From: Agrypnia vestita
Lineage: Eukaryota; Arthropoda; Insecta; Trichoptera; Phryganeidae
DNA: 64,000 nucleotides
Assembly (NCBI GenBank): GCA_016648135.1
Contig: JADDOH010002123.1
Coordinates: 62,001-126,000, forward strand
Direction of reading: 5' to 3'
Shown here: in pieces, positions 1-9,374 of the stretch
How the letters are laid out: each line of letters begins with the position of its first letter
How positions within the stretch are numbered: the first letter of the stretch is position 1
Notes under the pieces: generated by a model
What the model saw: only the letters and a program-made list of their open reading frames with translations
What the model was told of the DNA's origin: nothing
Databases searched by the model: none
Position numbers and translations under genes: made by a program

Positions 1-90
1 GCCGTGATAATGAGTCGAAAATGTTCAAGCAACCATGACCTAATATAAATAATAATGGAGATATGCAATACCAAAATTTGAAAACTATGA
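1..90 (+). repeat. Foldback-family fragment (one arm)
   Basis: Matches the arm of the foldback family seen complete at 11651-12176 and 15142-15684: the string around TGAGTCGAAAATGTTCAAGC, then CATGACCTAAT and GGAGATATGC, in the same order and spacing. It is cut by the window edge or truncated. No coding potential. Confidence 0.75.
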
Positions 91-720
91 ATGAACTAAA
101 GATGAAAACTAAGTTAATTTTATTAATTATATTTTGTTTGATTGTTTAAATTCGTACCTAATATAACTTATTCTGGAGTATTCTGTCGTTATTTTAGTAT
201 TGATAATAATCATTGAAATATGGGCCAAATGATGGCCAGTACAGCAGTAACATCAACGCAACAAAAAATCGAGTAGTAGGATATTTGACAAGACTATGGT
301 TATGCAGTACCTATGTATTTGATACTAGCTGTGCCAGCGGCTTCGCACGCGTAGTATTTCAGTCATTTTTAGTCATATTTTCTCAATTTGTGTATTAACC
401 TTAACATATAGATATACATATGTCGTCGCGGACTTTTTATATAGAACTTTTGAGTTCTACAACACAGAAAGTATTTAAATATCTCTTAGCCTTAAGGCGG
501 CGTTTGTAAAAAACGCATCGCTCGAACATTTTTTCGTCGACTTTGGTTGCTTAATAGGTCACCACGAAAAGCCCTTTTATTTAAATGAGTATACATACGG
601 CCTACGTCCAGCCTGAAGGTCCATTCTAAATATTGGCGAATGAATTTTTAAAATCGGATGAATAGTTTCGGAAATTACCTCATACATCTAAGCTTACAAA
701 CTTTACCTCTTTATATTACT
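91..720. other. AT-rich stretch without a recognisable gene
   Basis: No convincing ORF or RNA gene. At about 317-362 there is a short copy of the head of the dispersed repeat that is longer at 9606 and 16953 (ACTAGCTGTGCC ... CTTCGCACGCGTAG). Here only the head is present, without the downstream heat-shock-element block. Confidence 0.5.
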
Positions 721-721
721 A

Positions 722-722
722 T

Positions 723-760
<38 letters not shown>

Positions 761-1515
761 CGGCTCCTACGTATAATATCGTAACCCACAAATCGACGTT
801 TTTGAGTTTTATGTGTATTTCATATGTATTTAATTATATCTTTATTTCCAAGAAAGAAAAAAAATATATTTTGCAATAAATAACGTTTTTTTCGGACGTA
901 TTTTATCGTAAGTCAAACAATCACATATTTTTTTACGAAGTATACTATCGTATGTAACACTTACGATGATTTGCGTTGGAAAATAACATAAGATAATTTT
1001 ATTGTATGTAACACTTACGATAACATACGTTGGAAAATAACATAAATAATTATCGTATGTAATACTTACTATAATATGCGTGAGAATATAACATAAGAAA
1101 ATTATCTATGTAACACTTACGTTATTTTACGTCGCGTCTTTTCCGAAGTAAAATGTTGTAAGTCATTTATACGATATTTTACGTCGCGTTTTTTCCGAAG
1201 TAAAATGTTGTAAGTCATTTATACGATATTTTACGTCGCGTTTTTTCCGATGTTAAATGTTGTAAGTCATTTATACGATATTTTACGTCGCGTCTTTTCC
1301 GAAGTATAATATCGTATGTGCATTTCTACAAAAACCGTTAATAATTTCGACTTTTTTGTGATTATTTATGAAACTACAGTATAAAGTACAATATTGAAAC
1401 GAAATTTCAAAAAAATTGGGCAATATTTAGATTTAAACCGGACGAAAATATGTTCAAATCCTTCTCCTGTAAAATTGAATTTTGTGGGTAACGATATTAT
1501 ACGTAGGAGCCGTCG

Positions 1516-1552
<37 letters not shown>
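722..1552. mobile_element. Inverted-repeat element bounded by (TA)n and carrying a minisatellite
   Basis: Two 36-bp inverted repeats (757-792 and 1481-1516; 35 of 36 positions match) begin TCGACGGCTCCTACG and point inward. Each is bordered on its outer side by a long pure TA run (about 725-756 and 1519-1552). Between them lies a tandem array of about 52-bp units (about 940-1325). No ORF of meaning. This resembles a non-autonomous terminal-inverted-repeat element that sits in or created a TA microsatellite. The TIR boundaries are clear; the transposon class is unknown. Confidence 0.7.
940..1325. repeat. Minisatellite, about 52-bp period, two subfamilies
   Basis: Four exact-period 52-bp units start at 1125, 1177, 1229 and 1281 (TTTTACGTCGCG ... 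TTGTAAGTCATTTATACGATA). Upstream, four older units of 51-54 bp start near 950, 1004, 1055 and 1106 (GTATGTAACACTTACG ... ATAACATAA). The array lies wholly inside the inverted-repeat element at 722-1552. Confidence 0.9.
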
Positions 1553-1553
<1 letters not shown>

Positions 1554-2069
1554 GCAGGTGCAAATATGCGGTGTTACCCAGGGATTAACAATACAAGTGT
1601 TTCCCAGAAAAATCTAGTTTACCGTAGTTCAAAAGGTTCATAGGGTTTTAACGAGATAACAATTCGGCAAACGGTCATTAGGAGATACCTACCATTATGA
1701 CTATTCTAGTAAATGAACGTCATAATTTACCTGCAAAATGATTGGAGAATATTTACTACTGGTACGACCAGACCTTCCGAGTAAATTAATTATTCCATTA
1801 AATACTCATTACATATACAGGGTACCTCATACCCAGTGGCAAACACATTACAGGTGGATTCCTGCCTTGATAATACGAAAATATCAAAGTTTGCATTTTT
1901 TACAATATTCCTTACTTATTTTCTCTAAAATGTTGGACTATCATTACAGTAACTTATATCAATTACGAAAAATTCATTCGTTTCAATACAAGTTAAATAA
2001 AATGATAAAAACCCTGAAACTTCAAGTCTGTGTTTACTGGGGTATTATGCCGTGTTGTTACGACCTTTC

Positions 2070-2112
2070 GGGCCGACGTTTCGGATCCCATTGCAGGGTC
2101 CATCATCAGGGC
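2070..2112 (-). ncRNA. Hammerhead-ribozyme-like core in a PLE tail
   Basis: The minus strand reads CTGATGA (2103-2109), a 20-nt spacer whose ends pair (GGA with TCC, then CCC with GGG, one bulged A), then GAAAC (2078-2082), immediately followed by GTC. That is the hammerhead catalytic core with a possible GUC cleavage triplet. It lies just downstream of the GIY-YIG frame. PLEs are known to carry hammerhead motifs. Helices I and III were not modelled. Confidence 0.55.
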
Positions 2113-2143
2113 TGATGTGTTGTCTTGAATGTTGGTGTTGTGG

Positions 2144-2605
2144 TTAAGTATCGGCTTGCAATACCGTGCCGAAGTCATGATGTGTTGTATTGTGTTGTGT
2201 GTATGATTCATCTGTTGTCTGATCACTATCTCTGCGGAGTCTGCGACGAGAATGACTTTGAAGCGCCGGATACCAAGATGTTTTTAATTTGAGACCATCA
2301 TCTCTATTAATGTTTATCGGATGCTTGTAGATTTCTAGTGCTTCCTTGATAAGACGCGCATGGTGACTCTTAGGCTTTCCAAGGATTTTCGGTTCGAATG
2401 CAAAATGATGGCCGGTATCCAGAAAATGCTCAGCCAGTGCTGATTTTTCTGGATGACCGAGTTTGCATGCCCGTTTGTGCTCGTTGACCCTTTTGGAAAT
2501 GGTACGCGCCGTTTGCCCCACGTATACTTTATCGCAGTCTTGACAATCGAGTCTATACACACCGTCTGTTTCTAAGCGATCTCGATCCTTCGCTGATCTC
2601 AACAT
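2144..2605 (-). CDS. GIY-YIG endonuclease domain of a Penelope-like element (partial ORF2 C-terminus)
   Basis: In PLEs this domain is fused to the reverse transcriptase and nicks target DNA for insertion. The 153-residue frame has no stop and the signature motifs read well: GVYRLDCQDC, a CxxC pair beside the first tyrosine motif, then KVYVGQTAR, an arginine-rich helix ending in NEHKRACK, and the later segment HHARLIKEALEI that supplies the conserved glutamate. The ATG at 2605 is internal to the original polyprotein; an open frame continues upstream to about 2654. A basic tail (RRRLRR) follows. The domain could still fold, but it is separated from its reverse transcriptase and buried inside a foldback element, so it is probably a relic. 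Confidence 0.8.
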   Translation of the reverse strand: MLRSAKDRDRLETDGVYRLDCQDCDKVYVGQTARTISKRVNEHKRACKLGHPEKSALAEHFLDTGHHFAFEPKILGKPKSHHARLIKEALEIYKHPININRDDGLKLKTSWYPALQSHSRRRLRRDSDQTTDESYTQHNTTHHDFGTVLQADT

Positions 2606-3240
2606 ATCCTTAATTTTGAAATTGGTACCAAAAACTGTCTTAATGTCTCTTTTCTTCCAATTGGAATGTTTTCCAGTTGGAATTTGAAGGTTTTTATTAT
2701 TTTATTTGACTTGTATTAAAGGGAATAAATTTTTCATATTCAATATATGTTACAAATAATATGTCATTTTTCGTAATTGATATAAGTTACTGTAATTATA
2801 GTCCAACGTTTTACAAAAAATAAGTAAGAAATATTGAAAAAAAAAATGCAAACTTTGATGCCGCATATCACCATAACTATTGATCATGACAACTTGAACA
2901 TTTTCGACTCATAATCAAGGCAGGAATATAGTCCTGCGAGGTTATTAATGTTTTCCAAATAACCCTGTATAATAAGACACCTTGTGGTGCAAATATTAAA
3001 AAAAAAGAATTATCGTTTCAAAAAAATCAATTTAAAAATTATAAAGGAAAATTAAACTTTTTAAGATTGTCCGAAAATATAGAGTAAATTGGATGGTTTA
3101 AGATAGTAAAACGAAAATCAATTTTTTTGCAGATTCGGCATTTTACGTAGGGATCGTCAATACGGCACATTTAGTATTAAAAATAACTAACAGGAAATAA
3201 ATAAGGTTTCAGTGAAATATTTAATAACCAAATTAATTAA

Positions 3241-3381
3241 TCAATTAGAAAGACATACAGAAAAATCTAATTCACGAAAAAATATTAGGTTACTACTGGG
3301 ATTCGAACCCAGGTCACCTCCTTTCCGGGGCCGGTGCTCTGACCACTAAGCTATAGCAACCCTCTATGTTTCCGTGAATAT
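3241..3381 (-). repeat. tRNA-like SINE-type module, left arm of an exact inverted repeat
   Basis: This 141-bp arm is the exact reverse complement of 3661-3801. Read on the minus strand it holds a tRNA-like segment with an acceptor stem (GGTTGCT with AGTAACC), an A-box-like TAGCTTAGTGG and a perfect B box GGTTCGAATCC in a paired T arm. The anticodon arm is not canonical, so it is more likely a tRNA-derived module than a working tRNA gene. Diverged relatives lie at 22365-22510 and 22865-23000. Confidence 0.75.
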
Positions 3382-3660
3382 ATCGACCTTATATGTAGTT
3401 CTTATTTTTTTTTTATTAATTGATTAATTTTTATTTTTGTCCATAGAGCAATCCACTTTTTTGATACGGTAGTTGAAATTACTTTGCAGTGCCACCGCTA
3501 GATGGACGCCATGATTAATTGAATAATTCATTTTTATTTGAACATACATTTATACAACAGATATTATATAGTCAAGAACACATTCATATTTGTGAAGTTG
3601 TAATTTTTCAGAACAAAGTTCTGTGAAATATTTAATAACCAAATTAATTAATCAATTAGA
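3382..3660. other. Spacer between the tRNA-like inverted repeats
   Basis: AT-rich. It holds the body of the same repeat family (AGCAATCCACTTTTT and GCCACCGCTAGATGGACGCC have counterparts at about 22570 and 22630). No gene. Confidence 0.5.
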
Positions 3661-3801
3661 ATATTCACGGAAACATAGAGGGTTGCTATAGCTTAGTGGT
3701 CAGAGCACCGGCCCCGGAAAGGAGGTGACCTGGGTTCGAATCCCAGTAGTAACCTAATATTTTTTCGTGAATTAGATTTTTCTGTATGTCTTTCTAATTG
3801 A
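3661..3801 (+). repeat. tRNA-like SINE-type module, right arm of an exact inverted repeat
   Basis: Identical to 3241-3381 in reverse complement over all 141 bp. The arms are 279 bp apart. A direct repeat (TGAAATATTTAATAACC followed by an AATTAATTAATCAATTAG tract) precedes both arms at about 3210 and 3624, so the tRNA-like core is inverted while its left flank is not. The lack of any mismatch points to recent duplication or gene conversion. Pol III A and B boxes face right here. Confidence 0.75.
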
Positions 3802-3894
3802 CTTTCAGTGACTTATTTTTTTTAGAATTTCGGAAATATGTTGCGAGTCTAAGAAAGTTATCGATACTCGAATCACTGAACGGCTTCACAGAAA

Positions 3895-4496
3895 ATGCTC
3901 TTTTTTCACGATAGGGACCTCGAATTGCAATTCAACGGGTGTACATTTGAACTTGATAAAAACTCTCGTATTCGTCTTGGAATAGGAATGAGCTGGGCTG
4001 CTTTTGGCAAACTCAAACATATCTTCGAGAACAAAGAGATCCCAATTAGCCTAAAAAGAAAAGCCTTAAATTATGCCTACTGCCAGTGATGGCGTATGGA
4101 TTGGAGACTATGGCCCTTACAAAGAAAAGTGTAGAAAAGCTCAAATGCACGCAACGATCCATGGAGAGATCCAGGCTTGGAGTAAGCCCAAGAAATAGAA
4201 TTAGAAACGACGAAATTAGGCGCAGAACTAGAGTAGTGGATATCATGGATCGTGTAGCGAAGCTAAAATGGCAATGGGCAGGACACGTTGCAAGACAGGA
4301 TACTACAAGATGGCCTCCCAGAGTTCTGAAATGGAGACCTTGGGAAAATAAAAGAGGCATCGGAAGACCTCAAAAGAGATGGGCCGATGATATTGTCGCT
4401 GTGGGGGGAAAGAAATGGCTACAATTAGCCAACAACAGGGAAGAATGGAAAAATAAGGAAGAGGCCTATATCCAGCAGTGGAAAGACGAAGGCTGA
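3895..4496 (+). pseudogene. RTE-type LINE reverse-transcriptase polyprotein, C-terminal remnant
   Basis: The translation shows the end of an RTE-like ORF2: RIRLGIGMSWAAFGKLKHIF, then LPVMAYGLETMALT, then an RSRLGVSPRNRIRNDEIRRR block, LKWQWAGHVAR, GRPQKRWADDI and a final EAYIQQWKDEG before the stop at 4496. These segments follow the reverse-transcriptase palm in RTE elements. A single frameshift near 4070 separates the first block (3895-4080) from the second (4086-4496). The endonuclease and catalytic palm are missing, so this is a 5'-truncated, dead copy. It starts about 90 bp after the tRNA-like right arm. Confidence 0.85.
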
Positions 4497-4503
4497 TGAA
4501 GAA

Positions 4504-4963
4504 GAAGACGAAAACTCTCGTCTGGAGTGTGCTGATGTATGGCAGTGAAACATGGACCATCGGCCAGAGCATGTCCGGGAGGCTAGCGGCCTTTGAGATG
4601 TGGTGCTACAGGCGCATGGCGAGGATCCGTTGGTCAGAACATGTCCGAAACGACGAGGTGTTGAGCGGGGTGGGCGAAAAGAGGCGGCTCCTGAACAAAA
4701 TCGCCCAACAGCGAGCAATTTGGATAGCCAATAATATAAGGCTTCCGGGCCTGCTTTTAACCATCGTCGAGGGAAATGTTGAAGGCAACAATCGCGGAGG
4801 CCGCCCGAGATTAAGCTACGTAGACCAGATTATCGGAGATGCGCGCTGTAGCACCTACCAAGAAATGAAGAGGCTGGCAGGTGGCAGAGAGGAGTGGAGA
4901 AAGCGAGTGCTTGTTGCAGACCAATCCCAGGATTGCGAACAAAAAAATAACATTTTACCATAA
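4504..4963 (+). pseudogene. Second, different LINE reverse-transcriptase C-terminus
   Basis: The frame reads TLVWSVLMYGSETWTI, AAFEMWCYRRMARIRWSEHV, NDEVLSGVGEKRRLL and later GRPRLSYVDQIIGDA, the usual tail of another non-LTR ORF2 (thumb region and C-terminal block). It follows the previous LINE's stop after about 8 bp, joined by an AAG-rich stretch that may be the first LINE's simple-repeat tail. The ORF is open from 4478 only because the junction happens to be in frame. The family differs from the copy upstream (EMWCYRRM, not QRSMERS). It is 5'-truncated and the catalytic palm is absent. Confidence 0.8.
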
Positions 4964-5011
4964 TGCATGTCATAGTTAAATAAAATAAAAAACATAACAT
5001 AAAAATCATAT

Positions 5012-5600
5012 AAAAAAGTATCCCATAAAAACCAAGTTTTTATTATATTCCCTTTCTTTGTAAAATATAACAACAATTAAAGACGAATTAAAACATATAA
5101 CATAACACTAAACTTACAGTAATTTAATATATTCGTATTTCTAAAATGTCAGATGTTTTGAGCTTTGATAAGACACTTCATGCTTTGAAGATTAAAGATT
5201 AAATTCTAAAAACATTTGTCAGTCAATTTTGATTTTCGACATTCGTAGTGAAGTACCTATTATGTATACCGATGGAGTAATTCAAAGGAAATATTCGCGA
5301 CGTTATCGGGCCGCCGTTGCTAATCAAACTTTTCTAATGATTCCAATTTGAAAAAACCAATAAAATTTCTAAAAATCCGAAATTATACTATAAATTATTA
5401 TTTTTTTTTAAAGAAAAGTTGATAGATCTTCTTGAACGTCGCCACGAGTCTACTTGCCATGTTTCAGCTATCGAGCTTTTTAACACTTTTCCCGTGATCC
5501 AATCGTGGATCACGGGAAAAGTGTTAAAAAACGATCCAAAGTTTTTTCACCCGGCAAGCCGGCAAGCAAGCAGACGCCACGAGTTAAAAGAAAGGAAGTA
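5012..5600. repeat. Dispersed repeat, copy 1 (partner at 17958-18500)
   Basis: Over about 540 bp this matches 17958-18500 closely: CCAAGTTTTTATTATA at the start, then ATGTCAGATGTTTTGAGC, GCGACGTTATCGGGCCGC, GTCGCCACGAGTCTACTTGC and AGCAAGCAGACGCCACGAG at the end. It is noncoding and the class is unknown. This copy alone carries the extra hairpin at 5477-5530. Confidence 0.8.
5477..5530. repeat. Near-perfect 24-bp-arm hairpin specific to this copy
   Basis: TTTTTAACACTTTTCCCGTG and its reverse complement face each other across a 4-nt loop. In the partner copy (about 18412-18450) only the right arm is present, so the left arm is an added inverted copy. It is typical of template-switch mutation. 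Confidence 0.75.
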
Positions 5601-6085
5601 AAAATAGGAATGTTCAGCCAACTCTACATTCAATAATAATAACGATTTATTTGATAGTAATATTACGTAGGAATGTTTTACCTGCTGAAGCGGACACAGC
5701 TAATGAATCGACCGACCAATGACGTCTCCGTTCGGTTTTTTCATTCGCATTTTATTTCGCTCACGCCTATGTGCGAGTGCGACAGAGTGAACATTCTGGG
5801 GCACACACGCTGCCATTCTCTTTTAAAATTATTAATCCGGAAAATCCCGGTATTAATGTTTTTCAAGCCCGGGATTGCGGGACCAGAAAACCGTTCGGGA
5901 TCCCGAACATAATCCCTATGTAGTGGTCATGATGCTGGCCTAGTGACCCAATGGTCGGTGGTTCGAGCCCCATACCAAAACACTACCATGTTAGTCCTAT
6001 TTTATTTGAAAATTTATGAATAATTTTCTGCCTTCAAATTTAATACATTTCTTATAGAGTTGTAATATTTTTCGATCAGGTTGAA
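5601..6085. other. No gene; tRNA-like SINE fragment inside
   Basis: Mostly AT-rich. At 5925-5990 a segment (GTGGTCATGATGCTGGCC ... GGTGGTTCGAGCCCC) matches the tRNA-derived head at 13256-13326, with a decayed A box and an intact B-box core GGTTCGAGCC. Around 5840-5900 there are several CCCGG / CGGGAT motifs of unclear origin. Confidence 0.5.
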
Positions 6086-6086
6086 A

Positions 6087-6362
6087 AAATCATTATTATC
6101 AATACAAGTCAAATAAATTGTAAAAATTTTAATACTTGTATTATAACAAATGATTTTTTTATTATAGACTTAAGATTCTGTAGTTATAGTTCAACGTTAT
6201 GTAAAAAAATAAGTAAGTATAATTGAAAAAAATGCAAACTTTGACATTACATATCTCCATAACTATTGATCTTATGGTGATGGTTGCTTGAACGTTTTCG
6301 ACTCATAATCAAGGCAGGAATCTCTCTGTAAAGTATTGTTGCCTAGCTCTGGTACACCCTGT
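6087..6362. repeat. Foldback-family arm, second subtype
   Basis: Right-hand arm of the foldback family, read towards an end ...CTAGCTCTGGTACACCCTG|TATA. The subtype differs from the CAGGGTTATTTG type only in the outer 50 bp and resembles the ends at 16743 and 17917. The left arm is missing. Confidence 0.7.
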
Positions 6363-7569
6363 ATATTTATCTAAAATATAAACCTATATATTATGTAAAG
6401 AAACTGAAACAGATACAAACGTGCTTTCATCTATTCTGAATTTCTGTATTTTTACAGCATTGATATAAGCAGTTAACCTAAGTCCCTGTCTATTTATTGT
6501 AACATGGATCGAACCCAACCCAAGATCTACCTGCGTTTGGATTTCATATTGCAAGAATATTAACTCTATCAGAAATGTTACCAATGGAGGGTATACAGAA
6601 TATTTCATATGCAGTCAACGTAAGAAGTCAATCGAAATATTTGAAAAACACCTCTCTTGACACGATATACTTTGCGTGACAGGCGATATTTCTGTAAGTC
6701 ATCTTTTAAATAAGTTGGATTGCAATAAAATGTTCCAGGCAAAGTGTGTAATCCAGGCGAAGTAAAGATTAATTTTAATAAAAAGAAAATACTTTGTATA
6801 AAACCACAATTTATTGAATAATCAACCGGTTGCGGGGGCAATGGTCACTTTATCAGCATACAACAGTATACTAAAAATTAAAAATGTATGTATGGACATA
6901 AAAAAAAAACAAAAAAGAAATGTATGAGAGTTGAATAACTAATTCGGAATTAATGAGAAAAAAAATTGAAAACTACTTATGAATAATTTAGTTATTTATA
7001 TTATGTGTCCGATTTGCTATTAACTAATAAGCTAGTATTAAAAAAGTAAAGCTTTAAATTTTCGAAAATTTCATCATAAATTTTGATATTTGATTAACTT
7101 TATCTAAGGACAAAGAGCAAACCACGAGCAACAAATATATTACCTATGCAATAATTATTTTGTTTTTTTCACGGTAACACCAAACATTTATGCAAACTTT
7201 TGACAAAAGAAAAACGCTAAGAATTAATAAATTCTTTGATTTTGCATAAGGTGTGATTAAATTAAAACTAACCGTCATCCGAATTGTTTAATTGTATAAA
7301 TACACCTGAGCTGCTAATTTTATCTAAACAAACCTTACCTAACCTGACCTAAAAATACATTTTGCAAATATGATTAATTGTATTCACTAACACAACAATA
7401 ATATCACAGAAAACCATTAATTCATCAAAGAAAATGAGTTATACTATAAATAAAATTCTCTTTGAATAAATCTTGTAAATGTTTTGCACATTGTCCTCAG
7501 GTATGTCTAAATGTATGGTGAAATTTCGGAAGCTTTAAGGCTTAAATAACTATTTTAATACTCGGCAAT
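6363..7569. other. AT-rich stretch, nothing recognised
   Basis: No homopolymer-free ORF of note and no similarity to other parts of the window that I could see. The short ORFs at 6384-6608 and 6605-6841 on the minus strand show no family motif. Confidence 0.4.
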
Positions 7570-8040
7570 CAATTCTATTATTTCTTCTTCCAACACAGCA
7601 AAATAATTTTGTGGTGACATTATTAATATAATTAATAGAAATAAACTTTGTAGAAGTCACACGTGGACGAAGTTATTTATATGGGAAACGTGTATGAAAG
7701 TCTTTAAAGGGTGACCACAGCGCTTATGATAGTTATGAACTGGCTTAAGTGATCACTTTACACAATATAACGTTCGCAATTCCACATAAGATCATTCACG
7801 CATTATCATTTTTTTTAAAGTTGTAGGTATACCTACCTATACGTTTTTTATCTGTCTTCTTTTAAATATTTGAAAGGACTCGGCTGTAGCCGTCTGTGAT
7901 CGAAAATTAGTAATTCCCATGACACAGTAAGTATATATCAGTGACTTCTTCTTCAAACACAGCAAAATAATTTTGTGGTGACATTATAAATATAATTGAT
8001 AGAAATAAAATTTGTTTTCACCACATTTTTACTGAAAATA

Positions 8041-8086
8041 TCAGCATGCTTCAGAGCCCATGGCCCCTTCGTCAGGATACAATTGT
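8041..8086 (-). ncRNA. Hammerhead-like core, one base from consensus
   Basis: The minus strand reads CTGACGA (8069-8075), a 16-nt self-complementary spacer, then GAAGC (8048-8052) where GAAAC is expected. The partner at 8197-8224 keeps GAAAC but has CTCACGA, so the ancestor had both intact motifs. Confidence 0.4.
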
Positions 8087-8189
8087 ATAGTAGGTACCTA
8101 CTTTATTATTATTCATTTTCCATGCATAACTTTTTAATATTTTGTTTGTCTATACATCGATTTTCAAATTCAATTTTGTTAGTACACAA

Positions 8190-8232
8190 TTGTATCCTCA
8201 CGAAGGGGCCATGGGCCCTGAAACATGTTGAT
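8190..8232 (+). ncRNA. Hammerhead-like core, partner of the palindrome
   Basis: CTCACGA at 8197-8203 (one change from CTGACGA), a GGGGCC/GGCCCT-paired spacer, then intact GAAAC at 8220-8224. Confidence 0.4.
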
Positions 8233-8618
8233 ATTTTCAATAAAAAAGTGGTGAAAACATATTTTATTTCTATCAATTATATTTATAATGTCACCACAAA
8301 ATTATTTTGCTGTGTTTGAAGAAGAAGTCACTGATATATACTTACTATGTCATGGGAATTACTAATTTTCGATCACAGACGGCTACAGCCGAGTCCTTTC
8401 AAATATTTAAAAGAAGACAGATAAAAAACGTATAGGTATACCTACAACTTTAAAAAAAATGATAATGCGTGAATGATCTTACGGTGGAATTGCGAACGTT
8501 ATATTGTGTAAAGTGATCACTTAAGCCAGTTCATACCTATCATAAGCGCTGTGGTTACCCTTTAAAGACTTTCATACACGTTTCCCATATAAATAGCTTC
8601 GTCCACGTGTGACTTCTC

Positions 8619-9370
8619 AAATTATTTATCTCGGTTGATTCTATATTTTTTTTAAATCAGGGCACTCATATCCCGAGGATATTTATTCTCGGAAAAGTCT
8701 GCAATAAGTCCCGTAATCGGCATTTTAGATGATAGTAGTCAGTATAATAAAATTGCATATAAATGCTACGAGTTTTTAAAAAATGGCTGAATTTGTCCCA
8801 CACCTGTAACGTTATTGCAACATTTTTGATGCGTTCCCGCAATCCGCTAGGCTCATTACGGGCTCACTCCGCGCGGCACTGCCGACGGGTCGCCCAGGGT
8901 CCGGGGCCGCCTCCGGTCAGCGTCTTGGTAAGTCCACCCCTGTGTATTTAGTGGATTATAAAAGCATTTTATATTCAATTAAGATTTCACTATTTTTATA
9001 ATACCTACGTTTGTTCTCATTGATTTTATCATTGTAACAGAATGAACCAAGATATGGCATCGGTTTAAATTTTGCGCAAAGTAAATATCTACCTACAGGG
9101 CGTAAAGACGACAATTTTCAGTGTAGGTATACGATCAACAGAATTTCTGTTTCAATTATATTTCAGACATTTTAAAGGTGTGTATTTTTTAATCATGAAC
9201 TAATAATTAGCCAAGTGACTGAGAGCGCTTTCAATCACATTTCGTGATATTTCTGTCACCGCTTCTAGACGAACATTAAGTTAAGGAAGATTAAATGTTG
9301 TGTTGTTGTCATTAATTATTATTGGAAATTGTTAATGAAAAATATATTTATTATAGGTTTGGTTTGCAAG
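8619..9370. other. No gene; short GC-rich island
   Basis: AT-rich except 8830-8945, which is GC-rich with many CpG and ends in a splice-donor-like TTGGTAAGT. The overlapping 62-residue frame (8763-8951) has no recognisable domain. It could be an exon relic, but there is no second feature to support a gene. Confidence 0.35.
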
Positions 9371-9374
9371 TCTC

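Larger units (their letters stand above)
2025..2654 (-). mobile_element. Penelope-like element (PLE), 5'-truncated 3' end
   Basis: On the minus strand this begins inside the linker after the reverse transcriptase (IKTVFG...FKIKDMLRSAKD), runs through a GIY-YIG endonuclease and ends in a noncoding tail with a hammerhead-like core. The IKTVF motif recurs in the PLE fragment near 12.6 kb, which supports the assignment. The reverse transcriptase itself is absent, as expected for 5' truncation during target-primed insertion. Confidence 0.8.
1816..2972. mobile_element. Foldback element split by a Penelope-like insertion
   Basis: Left arm 1816 to about 2024 and right arm about 2655-2972 are inverted copies of the family arm (GCAGGAATAT, TTCGACTCATAATCAAGG, AAACGTTGGACTATC and so on). 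The right end reads AAATAACCCTGTATA as in the intact copies. Without the 2025-2654 insert the element would be about 525 bp, the same as the uninterrupted copies (526 and 543 bp). The insert sits in the symmetry centre, next to CCAATTGGAA. Confidence 0.8.
7654..8618. mobile_element. Giant palindrome (about 430-bp arms)
   Basis: Arm 1 (7654 to about 8088) and arm 2 (about 8185 to 8618) are near-identical inverted copies: GAAGTCACACGTGGACGAAG against its complement at the far end, the GTGATCACTTTAC block, GACTCGGCTGTAGCCGTC, and GGGGCCATGGGC near the centre. The spacer is about 100 bp. Immediately left (7570-7653) is a further direct copy of an internal segment (CAAAATAATTTTGTGGTGAC), so one end is duplicated. 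The inner ends match the element at 21990-22215, and a shred of the outer arm occurs at 58868-58905. No intact protein frame. Confidence 0.85.

Noticed and set aside
658..879. 73-residue ORF
   Set aside because: It is produced by the TA microsatellite (YIYIYI) and has no protein features. The same applies to the ORFs over the TA runs at 1.5, 17.5, 48.6 and 56.0 kb.
940..1325. CRISPR-like regular repeats
   Set aside because: The whole 52-bp unit is repeated; there are no unique spacers, and the context is a eukaryotic transposon.
3298..3372. Functional tRNA gene
   Set aside because: Acceptor and T arms and the B box are good, but the anticodon arm does not fold properly and the sequence is part of a repeat.
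8763..8951. First exon of a host gene in the GC-rich island
   Set aside because: A donor-like site exists, but there is no acceptor or second exon and no conserved peptide.
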